Virus record (IMG/VR): IMGVR_UViG_3300045925_000050
Coordinates: 1-47,904 of that record
Length of the DNA: 47,904 bases
Origin: a virus
Reading direction: 5' to 3' (one strand)
Shown one piece after another: positions 22,989 to 32,898 of this stretch (its first letter is position 1; each line of letters begins with the position of its first letter). The notes under the pieces were generated by a model that made no database searches, was not told where the DNA came from, and saw nothing but the letters and a program-made list of their open reading frames with translations. A program made the translations under genes and the position numbers.

Positions 22989-24373
22989 AAACCTGCTCTC
23001 CTGATCTCGTGATACTCCGGACGACGCGGCGGCACGCCGAACTGACCTGTGGGGTCAGCAGCCTGCCCCTTTTGCAGAGCTTCGTTTGGCGTGGCTCCAG
23101 CAGCCCTGGCTCCTCGCACTGCCTCAACGCCGCGTCCGTGCAACGGCCGTTGCTGCGAGTGAGCTGGAGGTGCTGCCGGCTGCTCCTCGGGAGCTCCCGG
23201 CTCACCAGGACCCATCGTCGAAGGAGTCATGCCGCCAGGACCCTTGCCGGCTGGAGTGCGAGCCATGCCCATCAGCACGCGCCCCGCCGCCATCACGTTG
23301 AGGAAGTTCATCTTGTCGCGCGTGTTGCGGATCGAAGTCATCGCAGCGAGAGCCGGGTTGCCCTGCATCTCCATGTTCACGTTCGTCCGCTCGCGCTCGA
23401 ACGCTTGCCACTGAGGGTTGGTCTGGTCGATGTCCAAGAACTTCGTTGATCCCTGGCTGTCCACGATCGAGCTCAGTGCGTCGTAGCCGATGCGAGCTCG
23501 AAGGTGCTGCTTCACGCGCGGCGAGAAGTTCTTGGCCTTGATGTCCGCCATGAGCGTGGCATCCATGCCTTCGATCTCGGTCGCACTCTTCTCCAGGTCG
23601 CTCCAGTCCTCGCCGCTCACGTTCTCGCTCTTCATCAGGCGATCGAACTGCTTCTGGCGATCGTTCGCGGTGCCCGCGAGACGCTTGGCGTCTTCGTCGT
23701 AGGCTTCCTGGTTGTCCTCCATCATGTTCTTCGCGGCGGACTGCGCGAGCTGTTGGCGATACGCCATGGCTCGGATGCGATCCGTGTCCGCCTCGAAGTC
23801 CTTGCGCTTCGCCTCCCGCTCCTGCGCGCTCTTCGCCTCCGGAGTCATCCTCCAACGGCCGCGATGGTCCATCTCCATCTTCTTGCCGCCCTGCTCCTGG
23901 AGGTTCCGCTGCTCGCGTTCTCCGATCGGCCCGAGCGTGCCCTGCTGCTCGCCCTTCGCCATCTCGGCTTCGAGCTGCGAGGCTCTTGAGCCGGGCTCGG
24001 CCTCGGCTCCCTGCTGCGGAAAGGGCTGCTCGGCAGCCGGCACGCCGCGAGCCTGGGGTCCTTGTGGTGCTTCTTCGCCGGCAGGACCGCGCTCGAACCC
24101 AGCCTTGGCCGCTTCGAGCTCGGTCTCGCTCTCTCGCTGCGCCATCTGGCGATCGAACTGCTCACGCTGCATGTTGCGCTGCTCTCCGGCACCGACCACA
24201 TCGGCAGCGAGGCTCGCTGTTCGAAGAGCGTTGTCCATGTTGGCCCGCTTCTGCTCCATGAGCTCGCGGTGCCCGCGCGCCTGGGCTTCGGCTCCAACGG
24301 CCGCAGCCTTCATCATGCGCTCGCCTTGTTCGCCTTCGCCGCCGCCGATCACAGTCTTGCTAGTGCGTGCCAT
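22985..24373 (-). CDS. Internal virion protein candidate (coiled-coil), 462 aa
   Basis: The start is the ATG overlapping the upstream stop in TGATG (MARTSKTVIGGGEGEQGER). The sequence is highly charged and helical, with long heptad-like stretches (EQKRANMDNALRTASLAADV; QREQFDRQMAQRESETELEA). Its C-terminal third is Pro/Gly-rich. Position between another internal-type protein and the polyvalent protein matches the podovirus ejection-protein cluster. It has no enzymatic motif. The role is inferred from layout. Confidence 0.7.
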   Translation of the reverse strand: MARTSKTVIGGGEGEQGERMMKAAAVGAEAQARGHRELMEQKRANMDNALRTASLAADVVGAGEQRNMQREQFDRQMAQRESETELEAAKAGFERGPAGEEAPQGPQARGVPAAEQPFPQQGAEAEPGSRASQLEAEMAKGEQQGTLGPIGEREQRNLQEQGGKKMEMDHRGRWRMTPEAKSAQEREAKRKDFEADTDRIRAMAYRQQLAQSAAKNMMEDNQEAYDEDAKRLAGTANDRQKQFDRLMKSENVSGEDWSDLEKSATEIEGMDATLMADIKAKNFSPRVKQHLRARIGYDALSSIVDSQGSTKFLDIDQTNPQWQAFERERTNVNMEMQGNPALAAMTSIRNTRDKMNFLNVMAAGRVLMGMARTPAGKGPGGMTPSTMGPGEPGAPEEQPAAPPAHSQQRPLHGRGVEAVRGARAAGATPNEALQKGQAADPTGQFGVPPRRPEYHEIRRAGL

Positions 24374-25215
24374 CAGAACCACCCTGTTCCTTCACCGGAG
24401 CCATACATCATGCCCGCACCTGCGGTGATGCCCGCAACGTTGCCGGTGTAGAGCGACGCCACGGTCAGTGCGAGACCGACCACGAAGTTCTGCCGAGCCC
24501 CCTTCTTCGCGGCCTTCTCGGCCCGACGCTGGAGCTCGGTCTCGATATCGAGCTTCTCCTTCTCGATGTAGTAGGAGAAGTCCGCAGCCTCGTATTCCTT
24601 GTTCGCGTAGAGATCAGCGATGTCCTGGTAGTAGCCGGACATCATCGCCGCGAGCGAGCCACGGCCACGCGACTGCACTTGCCCGAGACCGGACTGGAGC
24701 GCAGCCATGCCCTTGGCCTGTTGCTCTTCGTTCTGCCGGCGCGTGAGAGCTTGGCTGATGTAGTTCATCTGCGCCGCAGCCTCGCCGAGCGTGAGCGAGC
24801 CGCCGCTCGCGTCCGCCATCTGCTGCGGGGTCATCAGGAAGTTGCCATACTCGTCCACGATGCGGCCACGACCAATCGGCATGCCGTAGCGTTGCGCGAG
24901 ATTGCGAGCCATCGCGTCGAGCGACGTGGAGCCGATCTCCGCGTCCTGTTCGAGCTCGGCTCCGAGCCCCATCGACTCCGCGTTGCCGAACTGGTGAGCT
25001 CGAACATCGAAGCCGATGCTGGTTCCACCTTGGCCCTGCATGCCAGGGATCCGTGCGTTCTGGACGTTCGTGTAGTAGCTGTTCAGCGAGGCGAGCTGCT
25101 GCTGAAGTCCCGTTGGAGGGAGACCCTGCTGTTGCTGCGTGGCTCCAGGAGCCGGCGGCATCTGCGGAGCCTGCTCGGGCTGGCCAGTGGTCGGTGGAAG
25201 AGTTCGTAGAGGCAT
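24373..25215 (-). CDS. Internal virion protein candidate with C-terminal hydrophobic segment, 280 aa
   Basis: A Pro/Gln-rich N-terminus is followed by a helical middle (AQMNYISQALTRRQNEEQQA), a charged coiled coil (YYIEKEKLDIETELQRRAEK) and a Gly/Ala hydrophobic end (FVVGLALTVASLYTGNVAG). This order is typical of small podovirus internal or ejection proteins that insert in the host envelope. Eight bases separate it from the fibre gene. Confidence 0.68.
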   Translation of the reverse strand: MPLRTLPPTTGQPEQAPQMPPAPGATQQQQGLPPTGLQQQLASLNSYYTNVQNARIPGMQGQGGTSIGFDVRAHQFGNAESMGLGAELEQDAEIGSTSLDAMARNLAQRYGMPIGRGRIVDEYGNFLMTPQQMADASGGSLTLGEAAAQMNYISQALTRRQNEEQQAKGMAALQSGLGQVQSRGRGSLAAMMSGYYQDIADLYANKEYEAADFSYYIEKEKLDIETELQRRAEKAAKKGARQNFVVGLALTVASLYTGNVAGITAGAGMMYGSGEGTGWF

Positions 25216-25222
25216 AGGTCAC

Positions 25223-26290
25223 TCAGTTCGGCCCGGCTTCGAGTGAGCAGAACACGTGGTTGATCCGGTTTTGCACGCCAGAGGCAGCAGACCCGATCTG
25301 GATGGCAATGGTCAGCGGAGTGCCGCCCTGTGGCAAGTTGCTGTTCGGGGTCCCGCTGAACTCGTCACCAGTGGACAGGTTCTTCAGGACCCAATCGAAC
25401 TGGCTGGCACTGGACTCCATCGTGATCGTGAGTTCGAGCAGCGAAGTTGTGTCGATCGAGAGCGTCGTATCTACCTTGGTGCACGTGCCAGCGTTGTCGT
25501 TGTGCATGATCTGCCACGTCGTGTCCGTGTCATCGAACCCGAGGAAGATCACTTCCGTCATCGCAGAAGGGTCGGCAGTTGTGAACGGTTGCGCAGCAAT
25601 GCTGGAGTAGAGACCGACGAAGCAGCGAGCTCCGGCCCCATACTGATCGAGACCGAACTTCCAGCGAAGACGGAAGCCACCGTGTGGAGCTCCGTTCCCT
25701 CGGAGACACTGGAAGGCTGCACTGACGCGACCAAGAGCGTTGGAGTTTAGTGCCGCACCAGCAGTGAAGCTGAAGTGCGGAGTCGCTTGAAGCAAGGTCG
25801 CCGGGTTCGCTGTGATCGCTACGTTGGCTCCAGTCACCGAGACTGGAGTCGGGCCGTAGACGTTCGACGCGAAGAACGGCGGGAACATCAAGACCAAGTT
25901 CGGTGTGAGGAAGTAGCTCGGGAGCACAGGCTGGTCTTGGAGCTCGAAGCCGTCCTCCGAGTTCTTGACCACCACCATCTTGTCGCTCTGCCCGCTGAAC
26001 GACGATGGGAAGAACTCCAGCCCGTCCTCGGCTGCGTTCACCACCACGATCTTCCCTTCGTCGCCTTCGTAGGTATCCGGCGTGTCGGTGAGCTCCAGGA
26101 AGCTGAGAGTAACGTCTGTATTATCGATGATCCCCTGGATGTCGGCGCACAGGGCTTCGCGCATCCTGGACAGGTAGTCCTCCAGGTATTGCTCGTTGAT
26201 CTGGTTCGCACTCGCGTTCTCCTCGCCGAGTGGTTGTGCCGTCGCTTGGTAGCGGAACGGCTCGATGTCACAGATGCGAGCGGTTGTCAC
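25223..26290 (-). CDS. Tail fibre / receptor-binding protein, 355 aa
   Basis: The GTG start overlaps the nozzle gene stop (GTGA). The N-terminal region contains fibre-type repeats: FLELTDTPDTYEGDEGKIVV and VNAAEDGLEF, then FSGQSDKMVVVKNSEDGFEL. Such repeats form the shaft of many phage fibres. The C-terminal 230 residues are beta-rich and form a likely receptor-binding head without recognised enzymatic motif. It is the only clear fibre gene and so the best candidate for host recognition. Confidence 0.85.
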   Translation of the reverse strand: MTTARICDIEPFRYQATAQPLGEENASANQINEQYLEDYLSRMREALCADIQGIIDNTDVTLSFLELTDTPDTYEGDEGKIVVVNAAEDGLEFFPSSFSGQSDKMVVVKNSEDGFELQDQPVLPSYFLTPNLVLMFPPFFASNVYGPTPVSVTGANVAITANPATLLQATPHFSFTAGAALNSNALGRVSAAFQCLRGNGAPHGGFRLRWKFGLDQYGAGARCFVGLYSSIAAQPFTTADPSAMTEVIFLGFDDTDTTWQIMHNDNAGTCTKVDTTLSIDTTSLLELTITMESSASQFDWVLKNLSTGDEFSGTPNSNLPQGGTPLTIAIQIGSAASGVQNRINHVFCSLEAGPN

Positions 26291-29200
26291 TTGCTTGGGC
26301 TTGGCGCGACGCCGAGCAGATGGTTGATGACCCTGATGGGTTCCTCGGGCGCGAAGTTGCGCATGCGGAGCCCCATGTAGAAGTAGATCAGGCGGCCGAC
26401 CGGCTTGATCTGGCGACCCTTCACGTAGTCCATCCTGAACACGCGACCTTCGCCGGTCTCCTCAGTCACCGGGTCCACGACCGTATCGGCCTCTGGATCC
26501 ACGGAGCCGAAGTCAGGCAGCAGATCCACGCGGAGCTGCGACGCGAACTGCTCCACCTCGTGCACGACGATCTCGCGCCAGTTGCGCTTGCTCATGTCGT
26601 CGGTCCCGAGGTTCTGAGGCTTGAACGTCAGATCGAGCTCGATCGCACCGATCATGTATTCGAACTGAACTTGACCCGTCTCATCGAACGGCGTGTCAGG
26701 TCCCCACTGCGGCGTGACGTAGAGGCGGCCGTTGGTCGCTGCGTAGATCTGGCGAACGACCCATGGATCATCGTAGTTCGCTCCCACGCGACGGGTGTAG
26801 ACGCAAGCTCCGGCAAGACCCATCTCCGAGCCTCCGAACGAACCAGAGAGTCCCGCCACTCCAGACAGGTCCGCGAGGCCGGGGATGCCACCTTCGATGA
26901 AGCTCGCACCATCGTCATCGAGAACGGAAGCCCCGGTCTCCGAGTCAATCCCGGCGAAGGACACAGTGCCCCGAACCGTTCCAGTTGCATTGGGGAAGCC
27001 GACTCCATCGCAGTCTCCCAGGTCGTAGATCCAGACGAAGCCGTTGGTGTCGCCGACGTAGACACGCTGGTTGCCGCTCGCGTCCTTGGCCACGACCATC
27101 GAGAGGAACTCCTGGCAGAACTTCAGAAGCGTGATGTTCTTCAGTGCCACGTCCCACACGAGCATCATGTTGCAGCCACGGTTCGTCTGCACCGTGGGCA
27201 GCAGGAGCAGGTAGTTCTCGCGGCTCGGGTCGAACACGCCAACCGCTTCGATCACGCGACCATTGCGGTCACGCCGCACGTAGTTCGCGTTGTCGGGGTC
27301 AGTAAAGATCGTGTTCATGTTCTGCGACTCGGGGATGTGCCCGACGCTACGACCATCGAACAACGCTAATCCACGGTCAGCGAGCCACACCGATCCCGAC
27401 TCCACCTGCGCGAAGGTTCGAGGCCCCACGCAGCCGATGTCGCTGCTGATGCGCGAAGGCACAATCACCTCAACGCCAGGGTTCTCGCGGAACGTGAGCA
27501 CGTAGGTCTTGTTCCGCTTGCAGATGACGAGACGATCGAAGTTCGAGACCGCGCCCATCAGCCGATCGCCGTCGCCGGGCTCGATGTCCAGGAAGTTCGC
27601 CGCCGGCCAATACTCGGGTTCGAGCGGCTCGCTGAAGTAGAGCCGGTTGGGCCGCCCGCAGATCGTGTAGGAGAGCCCGGTGTCGGTCTCGCCTTCGTAG
27701 GTGTCCACGAGCTTGAGTCGCTGGATTGCCGGCGAGTTTCCTTCCTCCGGAGGGAGGATCCGGAGGATCTCGTAGTTGCGGCAGTCATCGCCGACCTTGA
27801 TGAACCTGCCTTCGAGGCAGCGATCCCACGTCACGTCGTCGCTGCCCTCGATGATGTCGCTGCCGTTGGTGACCGAGACCGTTCCGATCGTGGCGAGGTT
27901 CGGGATGTCGCCCATGCCGAACAGCCTGTTTCGGAAGTCCACGACGATCGGCACGCACGGCATCGGCGCGTTCAGGATCGAGATCGACTCGTTGAGGAAG
28001 TCGAGCGAGCTGTCGCTGGCATCATCAACGAAGACCGAGGTGTCGTTGACGTTGAAGCACCCGACCTTCGCCATGATCGGGAAGTCACCACCGTTGATCG
28101 TGCGGTAGATGCAGATCTCGCAGATCTGCGGGTCCGCTGGGATCCTGATCCCAGCGAAGCTCAAGGTCACTTGCGCCGCTGGCGATGCCGTCGTCGTGTC
28201 CACCGTGATGTCTTCCGGGTTGGGATCGCTTTCCTTCCCCGTGCAACAATTCCTGAAAGTGTAGCGGTAGATGTAGGTGCCGAGTTCGAGGCCGCCATCG
28301 GGGGAGGCTGCGGTGTCGCCGACGACTGCTTGCGGGGTCTCTCCTTCGAACGGAACAGGGATGCCAGCATCCTCAATTTCAGCATCATTCCCAGCAGCAG
28401 TCGGATTGAACTTCTTAGGAATCGTGGAGCCATTGGTAATCACCAGGACTGGAGGTTCACCAAGGCCAGCACTGGTTGCAGCACAGCCTTCGGCGTCGAA
28501 GGATCCAAGATCGAAGAGCGGTCCTAGTTCAACGATGTCCGTGTTCGGGACTGAGATCACGTAGACCAGACCCATGCCGCCCGGCTCTTCGTCTGTGCCG
28601 CCGGTCCACAAGAGTCCACCGTAGCGAGACACCAGCTTGCGCTTGCCAGCGAGGTTGATCGGGTTCGCACTCGTGAGCTCGCTGTTGACCAGCTTGATGC
28701 CTTCCTCGGCGATCGGGTTCACGTTGACCCCTGGAGACGACGGCGAATTGAACGGGCTCGTCACCACGTTCTCTTCCAGGTTCGCGTTCAGGATGAGTCG
28801 CTGGCTCGCCTCGTTCGCCTCGCTCACGTGGCGCAGGCCGCCTTGCACGCGAGTCGAGATGAACCTGTAGCTCTCCATGTCCTGGAACCACAGCGGGTCG
28901 ATCAGACCCGAGCTCTTCTCGAAGTCATTGGACGAGGCCGGCGGGCCGCCTGGGATCTCCGTGGCGACCTGTGCGCCGCCTCCACAGTGGAACGAGACAG
29001 TCGTGGTGTTGAACCCCTTCTGCGTGATCTCCCAATAGCCGTAGGGTGCAGGCTGCAACCCAGCGAGATCGTTCCGATGCCTGACCATCAAGGTCATCCC
29101 ATCGGTCAGCAGCGGGCGGATGTCGTCGCTGCGCGCAAGCAAGGAAGGGAATGCCGCACTGCCAAGAACGAAGCTCTGCTCGAAGATCGAGGTTTCGTTG

Positions 29201-30090
29201 TTCGTGTTGTTCTGGACTGCGTTGATCTGGATCGAGTAGCTGCCGATGTTGCCGCCCGTGTTCTTCACCATCGAGACGTAGCGAACTTCGATGTCCCCAT
29301 CGCGCTCGGCTTCGTTCCAGAACAACGGCAAGCACCGGGTGAGACCGAAGCTGCCAGATGGCATCGCACCGAACACGCCGCCCATGGTTGCTGGGATCAG
29401 GACTCGGATGTTGTTCGTGGCTGCCGGGGCCTGCACCACAGCAAACCCGCAAGCCACGATCACCGGGCGGTTGTTGACGTTACCAGTGCCCGAGCCAGTC
29501 CACTCGATTCCATCGCCGCGCTCAACAGCGAGGTGGTAGCCGATGTGGATGTCATCGTTCTCAGCCGCCGCAACCGAGTCCCAGTCCGCGAAGAAGTCCT
29601 GGTCTGCTGCCTCGAAGCGATCGAACTCCTGCCAGACGAGCTGTGATCCGCCACTGTCCGCCGTCGCGAACTGCTCCGAGATGATCGTGTTGTGCCGTGC
29701 GCTGGTAGGATAGAAGCACGCTTCGTTCGCAATGTCTCCAGTAACGAAGATCGCTCCCGCTGCCCCGAGATTGTAGAGCGTTCCTGGGGTAATCTCGGGA
29801 GCATCCAGCGTTCTCGTGGTGGTCGATGTAGACGACGGAGCGACCCGGACACGACACGGGAATCCCCCAGCTCCCCCAGTCTGTTCGTGGCGGAACGCGC
29901 ACCAGAAGATCACTTTTCGAACTTCGCTGTAGCACGATGGAGCAGCGAGCACGTATTGGGCTTGGTCTGTCCACACTGCACCTCCAGCAGCAGTGGCAAC
30001 CCGAGGGTCGCCGGAGAACGTGTAGGGATTGACCCCCAGCGAATCGAAGTCGCTACCAAGCGTGAACGAGCTTGCGTATCTACGAGCCAA
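26287..30090 (-). CDS. Tail nozzle / beta-propeller tail protein, 1267 aa
   Basis: The TTG start has a GAGGGAG ribosome site five to six bases upstream and lies 11 bp inside the preceding gene. The N-terminal 400 residues are beta-rich and may be an appended domain. The C-terminal half has the propeller-like features of podovirus tail nozzle proteins (P22 gp10-like): YIYRYTFRN, CEICIYRTINGGDFPI, RPNRLYFSEPLEPEYWPAAN, LMGAVSNFDRLVICKRNKTY, VWLADRGLALFDGRSV. The nozzle forms the distal tube through which DNA leaves. Its size is well above the usual nozzle. Confidence 0.78.
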   Translation of the reverse strand: MARRYASSFTLGSDFDSLGVNPYTFSGDPRVATAAGGAVWTDQAQYVLAAPSCYSEVRKVIFWCAFRHEQTGGAGGFPCRVRVAPSSTSTTTRTLDAPEITPGTLYNLGAAGAIFVTGDIANEACFYPTSARHNTIISEQFATADSGGSQLVWQEFDRFEAADQDFFADWDSVAAAENDDIHIGYHLAVERGDGIEWTGSGTGNVNNRPVIVACGFAVVQAPAATNNIRVLIPATMGGVFGAMPSGSFGLTRCLPLFWNEAERDGDIEVRYVSMVKNTGGNIGSYSIQINAVQNNTNNETSIFEQSFVLGSAAFPSLLARSDDIRPLLTDGMTLMVRHRNDLAGLQPAPYGYWEITQKGFNTTTVSFHCGGGAQVATEIPGGPPASSNDFEKSSGLIDPLWFQDMESYRFISTRVQGGLRHVSEANEASQRLILNANLEENVVTSPFNSPSSPGVNVNPIAEEGIKLVNSELTSANPINLAGKRKLVSRYGGLLWTGGTDEEPGGMGLVYVISVPNTDIVELGPLFDLGSFDAEGCAATSAGLGEPPVLVITNGSTIPKKFNPTAAGNDAEIEDAGIPVPFEGETPQAVVGDTAASPDGGLELGTYIYRYTFRNCCTGKESDPNPEDITVDTTTASPAAQVTLSFAGIRIPADPQICEICIYRTINGGDFPIMAKVGCFNVNDTSVFVDDASDSSLDFLNESISILNAPMPCVPIVVDFRNRLFGMGDIPNLATIGTVSVTNGSDIIEGSDDVTWDRCLEGRFIKVGDDCRNYEILRILPPEEGNSPAIQRLKLVDTYEGETDTGLSYTICGRPNRLYFSEPLEPEYWPAANFLDIEPGDGDRLMGAVSNFDRLVICKRNKTYVLTFRENPGVEVIVPSRISSDIGCVGPRTFAQVESGSVWLADRGLALFDGRSVGHIPESQNMNTIFTDPDNANYVRRDRNGRVIEAVGVFDPSRENYLLLLPTVQTNRGCNMMLVWDVALKNITLLKFCQEFLSMVVAKDASGNQRVYVGDTNGFVWIYDLGDCDGVGFPNATGTVRGTVSFAGIDSETGASVLDDDGASFIEGGIPGLADLSGVAGLSGSFGGSEMGLAGACVYTRRVGANYDDPWVVRQIYAATNGRLYVTPQWGPDTPFDETGQVQFEYMIGAIELDLTFKPQNLGTDDMSKRNWREIVVHEVEQFASQLRVDLLPDFGSVDPEADTVVDPVTEETGEGRVFRMDYVKGRQIKPVGRLIYFYMGLRMRNFAPEEPIRVINHLLGVAPSPSK

Positions 30091-30985
30091 TGGAGCTCCC
30101 TCGCACGTTGAGGATCTCGGGCTGGTTGGCCAAGACCGCGTTGACGATGCCGACTGCGCTGTTCTGGCCCAGGTTGTTGTCCTGGGCCTCGTTGATCTGC
30201 GTGGTCAGCGTGACCTGATCGCCTCCGGAGGGGATCACCCGGCAGATCACGGTGCGGCTCTCAGCCACGTAGCCAAGGCGCAGGAAGCCGTTCGCGAGCT
30301 CCGAGCCCCCAAGGACGTTGGTCGCCAGCGTCGTCTGGACGCCCGCCTGGACGAGCAGGACGGTGACCGTGTAGTCGGTGCCCGTCAGGTTGACGTTGGC
30401 CTGGAGGTAAGTGTCCCCGGTCCGCTTGATGACCACGGAGACGTTCTGCGAGCCCCCTGCGGCGACCAGGGCATACTGGATCTCGACCTGATAGCTGGTC
30501 AGGGCAGCGGGCTTGAACCACTGCATGAACCGGCTCTCGGGCACGACCGATGCATCGATGTTCGTAGCCAGGAGCGCAGGGGTCAGGGAGCTCAGGAAGG
30601 TGCGGTAGTCCGTCGTGTTGGTCCACCGGGTGGTGTCCACCTCGGACGCAGAGAAGTCGTCGTTGGGCAGGCTGTCCGAGCCCAGGAAGACCGGGATGTC
30701 GAACGGCGTGCGCACGAAGATCCCCTCGGAGTCGGCGACCACGAGATACTCGATGCCGCAGTCATCCGTGTAGCGGAACAGGCCGCACACTGGTCCAGTG
30801 AACCGCTCGTCCAGGCCGCGCACGAAGCCCTTCCTCTTCTCCAGGATGTCGGCCTCGTTGATGATCGCGTTGAACGAGCCGTCTTCGAGCTGCCCGGTGC
30901 CCGGATCGAGCTTGCCGCCGCGTGTGTTCAGGCCGGGCCACGCTTGGCCCTGCGGCCTGAGAGGGAACTCCTGCCACTTGGTCAT
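30080..30985 (-). CDS. Tail protein with nozzle-like N-terminus, 301 aa
   Basis: The start overlaps the adaptor gene stop (TGATG). The first 100 residues (PGLNTRGGKLDPGTGQLEDG, ILEKRKGFVRGL, GLFRYTDDCGIEYLVVADS) match the opening blade of nozzle-type propellers. The rest is a beta-rich domain. The neighbouring 1267-residue protein seems to continue the propeller, so the two may together make one structure. Confidence 0.65.
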   Translation of the reverse strand: MTKWQEFPLRPQGQAWPGLNTRGGKLDPGTGQLEDGSFNAIINEADILEKRKGFVRGLDERFTGPVCGLFRYTDDCGIEYLVVADSEGIFVRTPFDIPVFLGSDSLPNDDFSASEVDTTRWTNTTDYRTFLSSLTPALLATNIDASVVPESRFMQWFKPAALTSYQVEIQYALVAAGGSQNVSVVIKRTGDTYLQANVNLTGTDYTVTVLLVQAGVQTTLATNVLGGSELANGFLRLGYVAESRTVICRVIPSGGDQVTLTTQINEAQDNNLGQNSAVGIVNAVLANQPEILNVRGSSIGS

Positions 30986-32658
30986 CAGAAGGCCAGCAGT
31001 TGGTTGAGCGAGGCTGCCCGCGTGAGCGGGATTTGCCCTGCGAGGTTTCCATTGTAGACATCGGCCGCGCTACGCAGCGTGATCTTGTTCGTCAGGAGAC
31101 GATTGTTGCGTCTTCGAAGATCACGCAGCTTGTTCAGGTAGACCGCTCCCATGTTCGCAGCGTTCTCTTGGTCGGTGTCGAGCAGCAGCGCATGCGCTGC
31201 GGCCCCGTAGATGAGAACATCGATGTCGTTCGCCGGCACGAACGGGAGCTGCGAGTCCGGCTCGGCGGGCCACAGTTGCCTCGCGTAGTAGGCAACGATC
31301 ATGTAGGGGGCCTCTGCTGTCGAAGGTGGCGTTACCTGTTCGAGCAGTGGCGTCGGGAACAGCTTCACTCGCAGGATGTTGTTCGGCCCGTCGTCCTTGC
31401 GATAGAAGACCTGTGGCTGTCCGCCAGCGTTCACCGCTCCTTGCCACATCGTGTGAAGATCGAACGGTGTAACTTCACGCAGCGGACCACCGTTCCAGTT
31501 GCCTGGACGGATGAACTCCAGCTCACCGAAGTTCGCCGGCATCTCGTATTCATCCTGCTGGTCGTTCAGGTAGATCCGCTCCTCGCGCCGGAGCCACTGG
31601 AAGTAGCCTTCCTTGCGGATGATGTCGGCCTCGGCCTCCAACACGAACTGCAAGTAGGTGTCGAACTTCGTCTGCCCGGCCGTGGTCGCGTTGTATTTCG
31701 CGTCCCCATCCTTCTCGACGAGCGTGATGACGCGGTTCACGACGCGCGTGTAGGTCATCTGGCCGCCAGGGGCGACCGAGACCGGCTTGTGCACGTCGGC
31801 GAAGGTCTCGCACGAGAAGAGACCGCAGCGCAGCAGCGAGAGCCCCGTGAGCGAGAACGGGCTCACTCCAGCCGGCTGGTTCGTCAGCATTCCCGAGAGG
31901 AACTCGAAGCCGGGCAGGCCGATCGCTCCCCACAGCGGATCGACTTTATCTGTGTAGGAGAGCTTCGGCTGATTCAAATTGCGGTCGTTTAGGTAGACAT
32001 CGATGAAAACCTCGCTGTCAGTCCTGCGGATCCGCAGTCGCATGTCCTGCCAGAAGCCACGGTAGGGAAGAACGTCGGTCGCCGTGTAGTCGTCGGCGTC
32101 GAAGTCCGGATCGAGGTTCAGGTCGTCTGGATCGAGAACCACCGACGCCAAGACCACCATGCCGTCAACCTCGCTGGAGCTGGGACGATCGAGGTTCGGC
32201 AGCCGTCTTGCCGGCATGTATTTGATGATCTTGAGCGTCGGTGCAGTGCCATCACGAGGCATCGTGACCCGAGCTCCGTAGCCCTGGTCGTAGCAGTTCG
32301 GGTCTTCGTCGGTGCCCAGGTCGTAGAGCAGCGGGTCCTTCGTCATGCGCGCGAGCAGCGTGAACGAGCTCGGCGTGTCCACCGTGGCCGGATCGATCCC
32401 AGTGGCCTCTTCTCCGTCGTGCGCCCAGGTGCCACGGACGACGTAGTTCGGGCCGTCCATGTCCTCACCCGTGTAGAGCACCTGCGTCTTCAACGAAGTG
32501 ACGTTGGGCAGGAGCGGCGAGAAGCCGCTGATGATCTCCTCCGCGTTGACGGGGATCACCGCTTCATCGGAGATCAGCACGCCTCCACACACCACCGTGT
32601 AGTTGCTGCCGATCTCTCCGTCAGCACGAGCGAACTTGTCCTGAAAGCGACTGGTCAT
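30985..32658 (-). CDS. Head-tail adaptor with extra N-terminal beta domain, 557 aa
   Basis: The ATG has GAGG five to six bases upstream. The C-terminal 240 residues follow the podovirus adaptor pattern: FQWLRREERIYLNDQQDEYE, MPANFGELEFI, VFYRKDDGPNNILRVKLFPT, MIVAYYARQLWP, and the helical end IDVLIYGAAAHALLLDTDQE. The adaptor ring joins portal and tail. The N-terminal 300 residues begin DKFARADGEIGSNYTVVCGG, like lectin or laminin-G-type jelly-roll domains, which is not usual for an adaptor. This looks like a fusion of adaptor and decoration or binding module. Confidence 0.72.
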   Translation of the reverse strand: MTSRFQDKFARADGEIGSNYTVVCGGVLISDEAVIPVNAEEIISGFSPLLPNVTSLKTQVLYTGEDMDGPNYVVRGTWAHDGEEATGIDPATVDTPSSFTLLARMTKDPLLYDLGTDEDPNCYDQGYGARVTMPRDGTAPTLKIIKYMPARRLPNLDRPSSSEVDGMVVLASVVLDPDDLNLDPDFDADDYTATDVLPYRGFWQDMRLRIRRTDSEVFIDVYLNDRNLNQPKLSYTDKVDPLWGAIGLPGFEFLSGMLTNQPAGVSPFSLTGLSLLRCGLFSCETFADVHKPVSVAPGGQMTYTRVVNRVITLVEKDGDAKYNATTAGQTKFDTYLQFVLEAEADIIRKEGYFQWLRREERIYLNDQQDEYEMPANFGELEFIRPGNWNGGPLREVTPFDLHTMWQGAVNAGGQPQVFYRKDDGPNNILRVKLFPTPLLEQVTPPSTAEAPYMIVAYYARQLWPAEPDSQLPFVPANDIDVLIYGAAAHALLLDTDQENAANMGAVYLNKLRDLRRRNNRLLTNKITLRSAADVYNGNLAGQIPLTRAASLNQLLAF

Positions 32659-32666
32659 TTGAACCT

Positions 32667-32891
32667 CTATGGATCAGCCGGTCGCATGATCGAACTTCTC
32701 GCATACGAGTAGGCTTGCTGGATCGATCTGATCGAAGATCGAAGAACAGTGTTGTCGTTCCCATTCTGCGCTACGACGTTGGCCGCCTGGATTAACGCAT
32801 CCTTGACGTTCTGGATCTTGGCGGCCTGCTGGGGAGTTGGGACGTTCCCTTCGAAGCCTGCCGCGATCTCTTGTGGGGTTGGAATTGGCAT
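32667..32891 (-). CDS. Hypothetical protein, 74 aa
   Basis: Begins MPIPTPQEIAAGFEGNVPTP and continues as a helix with Ser/Arg-rich end. It lies between the decoration-type protein and the adaptor, each gap under 10 bp. No family recognised; a structural role is possible by position. Confidence 0.62.
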   Translation of the reverse strand: MPIPTPQEIAAGFEGNVPTPQQAAKIQNVKDALIQAANVVAQNGNDNTVLRSSIRSIQQAYSYARSSIMRPADP

Positions 32892-32898
32892 GACTGTT

